A DNA stretch of 64,000 nt from NCBI GenBank assembly GCA_003354135.1, contig PIVK01000010.1, positions 1 to 64,000 on the forward strand, in the 5' to 3' direction. A program made the position numbers and the translations under genes. The notes under the pieces were generated by a model. It made no database searches. It was not told where the DNA came from and saw only the letters and a list, made by a program, of their open reading frames with translations. Shown here piece after piece: positions 33,764-42,162 of this stretch. How positions within the stretch are numbered: the stretch's first letter is position 1; the number at the start of each line of letters is the position of its first letter. This stretch comes from Rhodospirillales bacterium (lineage in GTDB: Bacteria; Pseudomonadota; Alphaproteobacteria; Rhodospirillales; GLO-3).

Positions 33764-34019
33764 TAGCGCCGTCGGACCGCGCCACCCCCAACGAGATGAG
33801 GATCAGTCCCGCCACCGCGCGATGGACACATGGGCCCAGCGCCAGTTCGGCCGACCAGTCGATGCTTCATAAGACCACCTCGACGCCCAGCAGCAGGATG
33901 GCCAGCCGGTCGTCGGTTGGGTCTCTTCCTGTCTCCCGCTCTTGACGGGGAGTGCCGTTGTTCCCACTTTCCTGGTACACGGACCACGCAATAAGATTAC
34001 GCCGGAGAGGAGATCCATC
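33764..34019 (-). other. Intergenic region with a possible gene remnant
   Basis: About 256 bp without an intact gene. The minus strand reads RLAILLLGVEVVL, stop, then SIDWSAELALGPCVHRAVA and GLILISLGVA to a stop near 33748, which resembles the last membrane helix of a transporter interrupted by TGA. Too short to assign. A Shine-Dalgarno (GGAGAGGAG) for bolA is at its right end. Confidence 0.3.
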
Positions 34020-34298
34020 ATGTCGGTAGCCAAGGAAATGGAGCGCAAACTCGGTGAGGCCCTGTCGCCGACGAGGCTGGTGGTTAACGACGACTCCCAT
34101 CGCCATCAGGGCCACGCCGGCTGGCGCCCCGGGGGGGAAACACACTACAGCGTCGAGATCGTCTCGGCGGCCTTCGAGGGAAAGTCCCGTGTCGACCGCC
34201 AGCGCATGGTGTACGCCATCCTCGCCGACGAACTGGCGGGCGGGGTGCATGCGCTTACCCTCAGGACCCTGACTCTCGGGGAAGATGCGTCTCCTTAA
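34020..34298 (+). CDS. bolA: BolA-family protein
   Basis: A 92-residue BolA protein starting MSVAKEMERKLGEALSPTRL. It contains VVNDDSHRHQGHAG (~28-41), the conserved H residues, and the helix-turn-helix-like FEGKSRVDRQRMVYAILADE (~59-78). BolA proteins work with monothiol glutaredoxins in iron-sulfur cluster or iron sensing, or as transcription factors. Divergence from the J-domain–cobS–cobT unit is common in this order. The start at 34020 follows GGAGAGGAGATCC. An upstream in-frame ATG (33942) lacks family support. Confidence 0.94.
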   Translation: MSVAKEMERKLGEALSPTRLVVNDDSHRHQGHAGWRPGGETHYSVEIVSAAFEGKSRVDRQRMVYAILADELAGGVHALTLRTLTLGEDASP

Positions 34299-34446
34299 GG
34301 GAATTTCCGCAGCATGTGGAGATGTCATTGGTCAAATTATCGGGTTATTGATTTATAATTGCGTAGAGTCGCAGATCGGTTATATTCTCTACTATCGCGT
34401 GCTCCTGTACGTGATGAATTTTAAGACCATCATCAAGGGGGGGGAG

Positions 34447-34773
34447 ATGAGGCACCAGTTGATCAGCCGTAATGTCGTCGTCAACGGCAACCGCACCAGC
34501 ATCCGGCTGGAGGCCGACATATGGGAGGCTTTCGACGAGATCTGCCAGCGCGAGTACCTGCTGCCGGACGATGTCATGGCCCTGATCGAAACGCACCGCA
34601 ACAGCTCCAACCGGACGTCGGCTGTGCGAGCCTTTATCGTCATCTATTTCCGGCTCACCGCCAACCACAAGGGACGGCGCCCCGGTCGTCCGAGGTCGAG
34701 GGGCGATGAGGTGCCCCCGCGGGTGATGGCGGCGCTGACCTACGGTGCCGGAGTTTTTGACTCCATTCCGTAG
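34447..34773 (+). CDS. Ribbon-helix-helix domain protein
   Basis: A 108-residue protein: MRHQLISRNVVVNGNRTSIR opens the beta strand (TSIRLEADIWEAFDEICQRE, ~18-37) of an RHH_4-type ribbon-helix-helix domain, followed by VRAFIVIYFRLTAN and a basic linker (GRRPGRPRSRGDE). It is probably a small DNA-binding regulator. The start is an ATG just after AAGGGGGGGGAG; the longer reading from 34285 overlaps bolA. Its last 34 bp overlap the end of the convergent CBS gene. Confidence 0.75.
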   Translation: MRHQLISRNVVVNGNRTSIRLEADIWEAFDEICQREYLLPDDVMALIETHRNSSNRTSAVRAFIVIYFRLTANHKGRRPGRPRSRGDEVPPRVMAALTYGAGVFDSIP

Positions 34774-35207
34774 CGGTCACCAAAGACATAAGCCTCGGTC
34801 TCGTGCAGGTCGTCTTCGATGGCCTTCAGCACCTTTGCGTACAGATCACGGATGGAGACCATTCCCACCACTTCGCCGTCCTCCATCACCGGGAGATGAC
34901 GGAAACCGCGGGTACACATGCGTTCGAGGGCGTCCTTGGCCGTGTCGTTGGGGGCCAGGGTGTCGGGGTCGTGGGTCATGATCTCGCCGAGCCGCGTCGT
35001 CTTGGGGTTGCGGCCTTGGCCGACCAGCCGCCGGGTAATGTCGCGCTCGGTAACGATCCCGACCAGGCTGTCGTGGTCGTCGATGACGACCACCGCAGCG
35101 ACATTGCAGTCAGCCATCTGGCGGGCCGCCTCGTCCACGGTGCTCGTTTCCGGCAGGGCGCAGATGGTCTGATCCTGCACGATGTCAGGGATGATCCGAG
35201 ATTTCAT
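34740..35207 (-). CDS. CBS-pair domain protein
   Basis: A 155-residue protein made of two CBS motifs: IVQDQTICALPETSTVDEAA through SLVGIVTERDITRRL (~8-60) and EIMTHDPDTLAPNDTAKDAL through VVGMVSIRDLYAKVL (~75-128). It ends with a short helix (EDDLHETEAYVFGDRYG). Stand-alone CBS pairs bind adenosine nucleotides and modulate partner enzymes. The start at 35207 is the natural one; upstream the frame continues by chance into the IS1595 remnant. Confidence 0.88.
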   Translation of the reverse strand: MKSRIIPDIVQDQTICALPETSTVDEAARQMADCNVAAVVVIDDHDSLVGIVTERDITRRLVGQGRNPKTTRLGEIMTHDPDTLAPNDTAKDALERMCTRGFRHLPVMEDGEVVGMVSIRDLYAKVLKAIEDDLHETEAYVFGDRYGMESKTPAP

Positions 35208-35297
35208 GAGTTGTCTCCATGTTGCCAGAATCACACGTCTAGAATTTATATGTGGGGGATGTGGCGGCCGTTTCCAACCCCGGCGTACGATTAATTT

Positions 35298-35640
35298 TGG
35301 GGCTGTCCCGGACAGCGAGCCCAGGTGCTTTCTAACCCATTGTTTTGATTTGGATAATTTGTTTGATGGGTTGTTGTGGTTAAAACACCACGTGCACTTT
35401 TTTTTAAAATAGCCCGAAATGAGCCTTCGGAATACCGTTGAACCTCCGCATGTGGCGCTTTGCCTGGTTCTAGAAATCCCCGATCCCGTTGATGTGCATT
35501 TGGTTGTCTGCAAAGAGTTCGGAGTGGTTGATCCGGAAGTGGTAAAAGTCCGACACGTCGAGGACGTTGTCGCCCTTCCTGCCCCCCCCGGCAGCCTTCT
35601 TCGAAAGACTTGGGGTTGAATGGTTGGCGTCTCTCGCGGT
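35298..35640 (-). mobile_element. IS1595-family insertion sequence remnant
   Basis: On the minus strand the reading DNVLDVSDFYHFRINHSELF, ADNQMHINGIGDF, stop, NQAKRHMRRFNGIPKAHFGL, FLKKSA is the C-terminal part of an IS1595-type transposase (usual motif HINGIENFWNQAKRHMRRFNG). The Trp codon is now TAG, and a poly-T tract (35398-35406) breaks the frame near the end. The outer end GGGGCTGTCCCGGACAGC (35303) resembles the sequence at 18199. The 5' half of the transposase is missing. Confidence 0.8.
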
Positions 35641-35673
35641 CTCTGCGATCAGGATCGCATCTCGGAGATGTCC

Positions 35674-36642
35674 TCAACAAACCGCGACTGACGCAAGGTG
35701 GCCGATGCTGACCGAAGGATTGATGGGGGACACGATACCTGCATCTCGGGTATCGCCAAGACATCCCTCACCCGGCATAAAAGCCTGTTTGATCGCCGCT
35801 CCCAATTTCTGCAGGGAATTCACATCCTCTATCTTGGGAGAAAGAGGAGACTTCTTGATTGAACCGGTGACCTCGATCATCGATTCGCAAAGGTCGCAGA
35901 CGAGGGGCTGGTCGGCCCCCGCCGCTCTGCGGGCAAGGTTCTCGGTTACCTCGTGAAGTCTCGAAATCAGGGGTAGGACCGCGTCATCAGCCGTCCCTTC
36001 CACGTACTGGGGAACGATTTTGTTCACGAGGCAGTCGACCTGAAACGCGTGGCGCTCCATCTTCTGTTCATTAACGATCTGGGTGGTCTCGATAATGGAA
36101 TTCCGCAGAGTTGATGGATTCGCATTCCCCTCGGTCTTGAACTTGAGGGAGTTCGGAACATCGATGATGGGGATTTGCTGGGTTCCCGGACGGGGGTTTT
36201 TCCGGCGGTTGGGGCCGATATAGTCAGTGGTGACGACGAACCCTTTTCGTTTGTGGGTCAGATAGGTCAACCGATCCAAAAGCTTCCCAACGGAAACCGG
36301 CCTCAATATAAGATCGTCGGCGCCGGAATTGACGATCCTCCGAACCATCTCAGGGGTCGGGTCGTTTGCAATGACGATCACGATCATGAAAGGATTGTGC
36401 CCAATTTCGTCGTGGCGAATACGGTAAATGAGATCAATGAGAGCATCATCCCCGAGACGCACGTCACAGATCAAGACATCCGGGGTCTGGTGTCTCACGG
36501 CGAAATGAACCCCTTCGATCTTGTCGGTCCCGCGAATACCGCGATAGCCGTGAGAGTGAAGAGATCCCGTGACCGTCCGCCGGACGTTGACGTCCTGTTC
36601 ACCGAAGACTATGTGAATTTTTTCAAGTCCTGAAGTTCGCAT
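35674..36642 (-). CDS. Response-regulator receiver protein with a C-terminal helical region
   Basis: A 322-residue protein. Residues ~8-130 form a CheY-like receiver (IHIVFGEQDVNVRRTVTGSL, phosphoacceptor Asp in DVLICDVRLGD ~60, and DDLILRPVSVGKLLDRL with Arg-Pro where K-P is usual). The remainder (IIDVPNSLKFKTEG, VDCLVNKIVPQYVEG, CDLCESMIEVTGSIKKSP) has no named output domain. The last ~30 residues (GDTRDAGIVSPINPSVSIG) lie beside the IS1595 remnant and may not be original. The partner kinase is not adjacent. Confidence 0.75.
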   Translation of the reverse strand: MRTSGLEKIHIVFGEQDVNVRRTVTGSLHSHGYRGIRGTDKIEGVHFAVRHQTPDVLICDVRLGDDALIDLIYRIRHDEIGHNPFMIVIVIANDPTPEMVRRIVNSGADDLILRPVSVGKLLDRLTYLTHKRKGFVVTTDYIGPNRRKNPRPGTQQIPIIDVPNSLKFKTEGNANPSTLRNSIIETTQIVNEQKMERHAFQVDCLVNKIVPQYVEGTADDAVLPLISRLHEVTENLARRAAGADQPLVCDLCESMIEVTGSIKKSPLSPKIEDVNSLQKLGAAIKQAFMPGEGCLGDTRDAGIVSPINPSVSIGHLASVAVC

Positions 36643-36784
36643 CTCAATCCTCGCTTTGCATATTAGTGAACCTCAAATTTATAAAATCTGTCAAGGGCGG
36701 CGTGGAATTTATCGCCTCATTATGGATCGTCGTCGAATCCATAAATCTCACATATTTTCAATATGTTGCTAGTGTCGCGATCAA

Positions 36785-36845
36785 ATCCGAAGTTCGAAAA
36801 ACGCTATGCCCCATAATGATACGAGCTTCGGGTTCGGGGCACTGG
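36785..36845 (+). repeat. Dispersed 61-bp repeat, copy A, in a 300-bp gap
   Basis: The gap 36643-36944 between the response regulator and the CorC-like gene is AT-rich and has no convincing gene. It contains a 61-bp block (around GCCCCATAATGATACGAGCT) that matches 56760-56820 on the opposite strand with few differences. On the plus strand it reads CPIMIRASGSGHW, then a short tail to a TAG. It looks like a truncated copy of the small gene at 56.5-56.8 kb. Confidence 0.75.
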
Positions 36846-36944
36846 CACCTGGGTGCTATCGACGCCGGCCGACCCAACCATCCCGACTTGGCCGCCAACC
36901 GGACATTCGGAGGCCATCGCCAATAGGGGACTCCCAGGTTTCCC

Positions 36945-38234
36945 TCAGTCTTCAGCCACACGCTCCGAGGCTGTGACGCGGCCTGGCGGGGTGACGCGGA
37001 TCAGGGTGATCTGGTGGCGTTCCCGGCGTAGGATCTCGAACTTGAAACCATGGAACAGGAAGGCCTGTCCCTCTTCGGGGATGCGTCGTGATTCGTGAAG
37101 GACGAGACCGGCCACCGTCGCCGCCTCCTCATCCGGCAGGTTCCATTCGAACTTCCGGTTAAGGTCGCGGATCGTTACCGATCCTTGAACCAGACAGCAG
37201 CCCCCCGGGCCGGGACGGACGCCGGGTACCGTGACGTCGTGCTCGTCGGAGATCTCGCCGACGATCTCCTCCAGGATGTCTTCCAAGGTTACGATACCGA
37301 GCAAGCTGCCGTATTCGTCGACCACCAACGCGAAATGCTCGTGCCGCCTCTGGAAGGCCTGAAGCTGATCGAGCAGCGTCGTCGATTCGGGAATGAACCA
37401 GGGGCTGGCAGCCAGGCCGATGATGTCCAGGTCCTGCAGGTTTTCCGCATTTCGGCCCCAGGTGGCCCGCAGCAGATCCTTGGCATGGAGAACGCCCAGC
37501 ACCTCGTCCTGATTGTTCCGCCAGAGCGGCAGGCGGGTGTTGGGGGCGGCCAGGACCTGCTCGACGATCTTTTTCACCGGATCCCCCGCATTGATCGCCA
37601 CCACGTCCTTGCGGTGCGTCATGATCGCCCCCACCCAGACGTCGTCGAGGTCAAGCACGCTACGCAACATGGCCTTTTCCTCGTCAACTTCCGGCCCCTC
37701 GCCTTCGTGGAGTTCGATGGCGCCGCGCAGCTCCTCCTCCGGCGAAACAAAAGCCTCGCCCTTCTTGAGGTCGATCCCGACCAGGCGGAACAGGATGCGG
37801 ACGACGAAACTGATGGTCCACGTGAAGGGCAGCAGGACGATCGTCAGGCCATGGATCGCCGGGGCCACGGCCAGCGCCATGCGGTCGGCATGCCGGAAGG
37901 CGTAGGTTTTGGGCATGATCTCGGCAAAAATCAGAACCAGCAGAGTCATGCCTAGGGTGGCGTAGGCCACGCCGGCCTCGCCGAACATGAAGATGAGCAC
38001 GCTGGTCGCAAGCGCCGAGGCCAGGATGTTGACCAGGTTGTTGCCCAAAAGAATCGTGCCGATGAGGCGGTTCTTGTGTTCGTGCAGCCCGTTGACGACC
38101 TGGGCCCTGCGATTGCCCTTGTTCTCCAGTTGGTGCATCAGCGGGCGGGAAGACACGGTCAGCGCCGTCTCGGAACCCGAGAAGAAGGCCGAAAGCAGTA
38201 GCAAGACGAAGATCGCGATGATCGATGTCAACAT
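36945..38234 (-). CDS. CorC/HlyC-family transporter (DUF21–CBS pair)
   Basis: A 429-residue protein. Residues 1-~190 are a DUF21/CNNM membrane domain (FVLLLLSAFFSGSETALTVS, GNNLVNILASALATSVLIFM, IFAEIMPKTYAFRHADRMAL). Next are two CBS motifs (AIMTHRKDVVAINAGDPVKK, FALVVDEYGSLLGIVTLEDI) and a C-terminal CorC_HlyC domain (VQGSVTIRDLNRKFEWNLPD, VAGLVLHESRRIPEEGQAF). Members handle Mg2+ or Co2+ or sodium exchange. It is 11 bp downstream of aroB, an arrangement common in alphaproteobacteria. Confidence 0.9.
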   Translation of the reverse strand: MLTSIIAIFVLLLLSAFFSGSETALTVSSRPLMHQLENKGNRRAQVVNGLHEHKNRLIGTILLGNNLVNILASALATSVLIFMFGEAGVAYATLGMTLLVLIFAEIMPKTYAFRHADRMALAVAPAIHGLTIVLLPFTWTISFVVRILFRLVGIDLKKGEAFVSPEEELRGAIELHEGEGPEVDEEKAMLRSVLDLDDVWVGAIMTHRKDVVAINAGDPVKKIVEQVLAAPNTRLPLWRNNQDEVLGVLHAKDLLRATWGRNAENLQDLDIIGLAASPWFIPESTTLLDQLQAFQRRHEHFALVVDEYGSLLGIVTLEDILEEIVGEISDEHDVTVPGVRPGPGGCCLVQGSVTIRDLNRKFEWNLPDEEAATVAGLVLHESRRIPEEGQAFLFHGFKFEILRRERHQITLIRVTPPGRVTASERVAED

Positions 38235-38245
38235 GGTGGGTCTCC

Positions 38246-39364
38246 TCAGTTGGAGAGGTGGGCCTCCAACACGGTCCGAACCGGTCCGGAATCCACGTCG
38301 CGGGCGATGAAGGACTGGCCGATGCCTCGGGCCAGGATGAAGGTGATGTGCCCGTCCTGCACTTTCTTGTCCAGAACCATGTGGCCCATCAGCTTGTCCA
38401 CGGTCCAGCCGTCGTCCGCCAAGCCTTCCAGGCCGGTCGGCAGGCCGATGTCCTCCAAATGGCGTTTGGCGCGGTCGCGGTCATCGGGAGGGCACAGACC
38501 CAATTCCACGGAAAGATCCAATGCCATGACCATGCCGATGGCGACCGCTTCGCCGTGGAGAAGCTTTTCGCCGTATCCTGTTTCCGCCTCCAGCGCGTGG
38601 CCGAAGGTGTGGCCGAGGTTGAGCAGTGCGCGCTGCCCGCCTTCGCGTTCGTCGGCGGCCACTACCGCCGCCTTGGCGGCGCAGCTGGTGAGCACGGCAT
38701 GACGCCTCGCATCCATGTCGCCCTCGAGCAGGGGTTTGCCATTGGCCTCCAGCCAGGCGAAAAAGTCCGGTCGGTCGATAAGGCCGTACTTCAACACTTC
38801 GGCGTATCCGGCCAGCAATTGGCGCCTATCCAGGCTATCCAGAATGCTGACGTCGGCCAGCACCAGACGCGGCTGATGGAAGGCGCCGACCAAGTTCTTG
38901 CCGCGCGGCGTATTGATGCCGGTCTTGCCGCCGACCGAGCTGTCCACCTGGGCCAGCAACGTGGTCGGAACCTGCACGTAGTCCATGCCTCTGAGCACGA
39001 TGGCGGCGGCGAATCCGGTGAGGTCGCCGATGACGCCGCCTCCCAACGCGATCAGCGTCGTTGAACGTTCGACCCGGCGCTCCAGCAAGGTATCGACCAG
39101 GGTTTCCAAATGGGCGAAGCGTTTGGTGCCCTCGCCCTGGGGCAGGATGACGGACGAATACCGGGTTCCGGCCTCTTCGAACGAGGACTCCAGCGCACCC
39201 AGGTAGAGGGGCGCCACCACCTCATCGGTCACCACCACCACGTCGGGGCGCTTCAGCAGCGGCGCCATGTGGACTCCGGCGCTGGCCAGCAGATCCTCGC
39301 CGACCACGATGTCGTAGGCGCGGTCGCCCAATGCGACTTCCAGGATGTCTCTTCCCCGCGTCAT
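38246..39364 (-). CDS. aroB: 3-dehydroquinate synthase
   Basis: A 372-residue NAD- and metal-dependent enzyme that converts DAHP to 3-dehydroquinate in the shikimate pathway. Motifs: ALGGGVIGDLTGFAAAIVLR (~104-123), QVPTTLLAQVDSSVGGKTGI (~129-148), NLVGAFHQPRLVL and NLGHTFGHALEAETGYG (~250-266) with the metal-binding His residues. The ATG overlaps the aroK stop by 4 bp (ATGA), so they form one operon. A much longer reading to 40123 in the same frame is antisense or upstream sequence and is not used. Confidence 0.96.
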   Translation of the reverse strand: MTRGRDILEVALGDRAYDIVVGEDLLASAGVHMAPLLKRPDVVVVTDEVVAPLYLGALESSFEEAGTRYSSVILPQGEGTKRFAHLETLVDTLLERRVERSTTLIALGGGVIGDLTGFAAAIVLRGMDYVQVPTTLLAQVDSSVGGKTGINTPRGKNLVGAFHQPRLVLADVSILDSLDRRQLLAGYAEVLKYGLIDRPDFFAWLEANGKPLLEGDMDARRHAVLTSCAAKAAVVAADEREGGQRALLNLGHTFGHALEAETGYGEKLLHGEAVAIGMVMALDLSVELGLCPPDDRDRAKRHLEDIGLPTGLEGLADDGWTVDKLMGHMVLDKKVQDGHITFILARGIGQSFIARDVDSGPVRTVLEAHLSN

Positions 39365-39915
39365 TGCACTGCCTCCCGGTGGGCTTCCAGTGCACTGAGG
39401 ATACGCCTGGTGGTGGCGCTTGGCGATTCGTCTCGGGTTTCGACGGCGAGGTCGGCTTCGGCGTAGACGGGATAGCGTTTTTTCATTAGCCTTTCCAGGA
39501 TCGCTTCCGGATTGTGGTTGGCGAGCAGCGGCCGGACGGTCCGGCTGCTTGACGTGATGCGTTTCAGCAGCAGTTTGAGGTCGGCCTTGAGCCACACCGA
39601 CAGCCCACGCTCGCGGATGCAGGACCGCGTTTCGTCGTCCATGAAGGCGCCGCCGCCGGTGGCCAGCACCAAGGGGGCGTGATCCAGGAGTCGCACGATG
39701 AGCTTGCGTTCGCCCTCGCGGAAACAGGCTTCGCCGTAAACCTCGAAGATGTCGGAAACGGTGCAGCCGGCCGCCGCCTCGATCTCCTGGTCGGCGTCCT
39801 TGAACGGCACCCCAAGGCTCCGCGCCAGATGCCGTCCGACACAAGTCTTTCCGGCCCCCATGAGGCCGATGAGGATGATGGATCGCGGCTCGGAGCGGAA
39901 CGGGTTGGTGATCAT
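39361..39915 (-). CDS. aroK: Shikimate kinase
   Basis: A 184-residue P-loop kinase with Walker A GLMGAGKTCVGRHLA (~16-30), the shikimate-binding Asp and Arg (FKDADQEIE, REGERKLIVRLL) and the GGGAFMDDETR motif. It phosphorylates shikimate at O3. The start at 39915 (MITNPFRSEPRSIILIG) is preferred; one at 39951 would add 12 residues. It heads the aroK-aroB-corC-like unit and is divergent from the small membrane protein at 40020. Confidence 0.94.
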   Translation of the reverse strand: MITNPFRSEPRSIILIGLMGAGKTCVGRHLARSLGVPFKDADQEIEAAAGCTVSDIFEVYGEACFREGERKLIVRLLDHAPLVLATGGGAFMDDETRSCIRERGLSVWLKADLKLLLKRITSSSRTVRPLLANHNPEAILERLMKKRYPVYAEADLAVETRDESPSATTRRILSALEAHREAVQ

Positions 39916-40019
39916 GGCCTTCGTTGAAAGCGGCTCGGGGAGCCGATACACTGCCCAAAATTTGCCATCGTATTAACACATAGTGCGACGGGTGTCGCCA
40001 AAACGGGATAACACGAACC

Positions 40020-40166
40020 ATGAGATTGAAGAAACGCCCCTTCCTTTTGCTGATAGTCCTCGTCCTGACCGTGGGTGGCGGGGTGGCTTTTCTTGCTTCC
40101 TGGGACATCCCGGCTCCCGTCACGCCCGTCGAGAAGGTGCTTCCGGATGACCGCTTCCCCCGTTGA
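40020..40166 (+). CDS. Small single-pass membrane protein
   Basis: A 48-residue protein: MRLKKRPFLLLIVLVLTVGG, GVAFLASWDIPAPVTPVEKV, LPDDRFPR. It has a basic N-terminus, one hydrophobic helix (~8-26) and a Pro-rich C-terminus outside the membrane. The pattern IPAPxxxVEKVLPDDRFPR at this position, divergent from aroK, is a feature I recall for Rhodospirillales genomes. It overlaps the next gene by 20 bp, so the two are probably translated together. Function unknown; probably a subunit or anchor for the following exported protein. Confidence 0.7.
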   Translation: MRLKKRPFLLLIVLVLTVGGGVAFLASWDIPAPVTPVEKVLPDDRFPR

Positions 40167-42162
40167 TTTCTGCCGTGCGATTGGCTTGGTTCTCTTCGTG
40201 GCCCTGCTCGGTGCCCAGCCGTCCGACGCTTGGGGCCAGGCCGCGCCCGCCGGTTCCGTGTCCGCAGGCAGCGAAGAAATCGGCACCAAGCGCCGTCCCC
40301 GCTTGCTGATGCCGAAACCCATGGTCCCGGCGGAACTGGTGTCTCCCCAGGCGGCGCCGCAGACCCGGCCCTCTTTGCCGTTTGCGCCGGGGCGTCCAGT
40401 GTTGGGTACCGGTAGCGGGAAGATTCCGGCTCAGGACCCTGTGCCGTCTGCCCGTGCGCCTCGGGGGCGTGCCGGCATCCAGGTAGACCACCTGAGCGGA
40501 GTCAATCCCGATTCGGTCGGAGCCTTGAGCGTCGCCCAGGGCGGATTCGGCCCCACCATGTGGGCGGGGGCCAAACGCCCGCTGGTGGATGCGCTGCTTC
40601 CCCAACTGCCGGTGCGCACGCCGTCGCCGGCCATGCGTGGCCTGATCCGGCGTCTCCTGCTGTCCACCGCCGTGCCGCCCGACGGCGAGGGGACGCCCGG
40701 CCACCTGATCGCATTGCGTATCGGGCTATTGTCCGACATGGGCGAATTGGAAGGGGCGGCGGCTCTCTTGGGTGCCGTACCGGGCCGTGCGCGCTCCGGG
40801 GAGCTGATCCGGCTGGAGGCGGACGGCCTGCTGCTGTCGGACGAAGCCCCCAAGGCCTGTGCGCTTGCCGCCAACCAGATCCGCCAGAGCGACATCCCCT
40901 ACTGGCAGAAGATCCTCATCTTCTGTCAGGTGCTGGCCGGTGAGCAGGAGAAGGCTTTTCTCGGCACCTCGCTGCTCCGGGAGATGGAGGACCCGGATAG
41001 AGCCTTCTTTAACCTGATCGAGATGATCGCCGGCGGCGGCGGGGGAGAGGTCGAGACCCTGACCGATCCGACACCTTTGCACCTGGTTCTGGCCAAGGCG
41101 GTCCAAGCCACCCTGCCGCCGGACATGGTACAGGGAACCAATCCGGCCGTACTGCGGGCGATGGCGCTGAATGTCAATCTGCCGCTTGCCCAGCGCGTGC
41201 TGGCGGGCGAGCGGGCCGAGGCCGTGGGCGCCCTGCCGGTGTTGGCGCTCCGCGATCTCTACGGGTCGATTCCCTTCACCGAGGAAGAGCTGGCCAATCC
41301 GTTGACGGGCGTGGCTCCACAGGAGGAGGGGGAGGCGCCATCGGCACCGGAAATGCGCGCTCAGGATAAGAGCGGGGACGAGGCCGGGTCTGACTCCGCT
41401 GCCATCCCCTTCGATCCCATACTGCGCAGGCGGGCGTTGCTGTTCCATTCGGCGCTCAAGCAGACCGTATCCGCCGCCCAGGCCGAGGCCGCGGCGGCAG
41501 TTCTGACCCGCAGCCAGGACGACGGCGCCCGGGCCTACGCGGCTGCCGTGCGCGTACTGCTGCCGGTGCTGGAGAAACTCGAGCCGTCGGTCAAACTCAT
41601 GTGGTTGGCGCCCGACGTGATCCGTGCCCTCTTGTCGGCGGGTCGGATCGAGCGGGCCGGCGCGTGGTTCAATCTTCTGCTCGCCAACGCGACCTTCAAT
41701 CCGGAATCGGCCACGGCGGTGGCGCTGCTCAAGCCCGCCATGCGCTTGTCCGGGGCGGCGGAGGCTGCCGACTGGTCGCCCCGCGACTTGGCCCTCTGGT
41801 GGGAAGCTGCGCGGGCGCTCGACGCCGACGAGGCGCGCAGGCGGGGCGGTGTCCTGTTCTCGCTGATCGAGGGCTTCGGCGACTTCGTTCCCGACAGCTT
41901 GTGGGCGGCCCTGGCCCAGGGGACGGCGGCCCAGCCCACCTTCATGCCCCACGTGGCACTGCTCCAGAGGCTCGAATTCGCCGGACGGCGCGGCAGCATG
42001 GGCGAAGCGGTGCTGCTCTCGCTCCTGTTCATGGGCGAGGAGGGACCTGCCGGCGCACATCCCCTGGTTCTGCGCAGGGTGGTGGCGGCTTTGACGTCCG
42101 CCGGTCTGGAGGAGGAGGCCCGCGCCTTGGCCGTCGAGGCCATCGGGAACGGAGCCTCATGA
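40147..42162 (+). CDS. Exported helical-repeat hypothetical protein
   Basis: A 671-residue protein with a signal peptide (MTASPVDFCRAIGLVLFVAL then LGAQPSDAWG). The rest is Ala/Leu/Glu-rich and helical, with repeated helical hairpins (LLSDMGELEGAAALLGAVPG, LIRLEADGLLLSDEAPKACA, DVIRALLSAGRIERAGAWF), resembling degenerate TPR/SEL1 repeats. No catalytic motif is seen. It is conserved as a neighbour between aroK and xerD in this order (recall). The start at 40147 follows the small membrane gene in another frame, and its stop overlaps the xerD ATG. Confidence 0.65.
   Translation: MTASPVDFCRAIGLVLFVALLGAQPSDAWGQAAPAGSVSAGSEEIGTKRRPRLLMPKPMVPAELVSPQAAPQTRPSLPFAPGRPVLGTGSGKIPAQDPVPSARAPRGRAGIQVDHLSGVNPDSVGALSVAQGGFGPTMWAGAKRPLVDALLPQLPVRTPSPAMRGLIRRLLLSTAVPPDGEGTPGHLIALRIGLLSDMGELEGAAALLGAVPGRARSGELIRLEADGLLLSDEAPKACALAANQIRQSDIPYWQKILIFCQVLAGEQEKAFLGTSLLREMEDPDRAFFNLIEMIAGGGGGEVETLTDPTPLHLVLAKAVQATLPPDMVQGTNPAVLRAMALNVNLPLAQRVLAGERAEAVGALPVLALRDLYGSIPFTEEELANPLTGVAPQEEGEAPSAPEMRAQDKSGDEAGSDSAAIPFDPILRRRALLFHSALKQTVSAAQAEAAAAVLTRSQDDGARAYAAAVRVLLPVLEKLEPSVKLMWLAPDVIRALLSAGRIERAGAWFNLLLANATFNPESATAVALLKPAMRLSGAAEAADWSPRDLALWWEAARALDADEARRRGGVLFSLIEGFGDFVPDSLWAALAQGTAAQPTFMPHVALLQRLEFAGRRGSMGEAVLLSLLFMGEEGPAGAHPLVLRRVVAALTSAGLEEEARALAVEAIGNGAS

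Noticed and set aside
35291-35764. 157-residue minus-strand ORF
   Set aside because: A wrong-frame reading of the IS1595 remnant; the transposase motifs lie in another frame.
36809-36845. Reading the repeated block as a ubiE gene start (MPHNDTSFGFG)
   Set aside because: The frame resembles a UbiE N-terminus for only about ten residues in both copies and then has no methyltransferase motifs; the MIR(T/A)SGSGHW frame fits copy B better.
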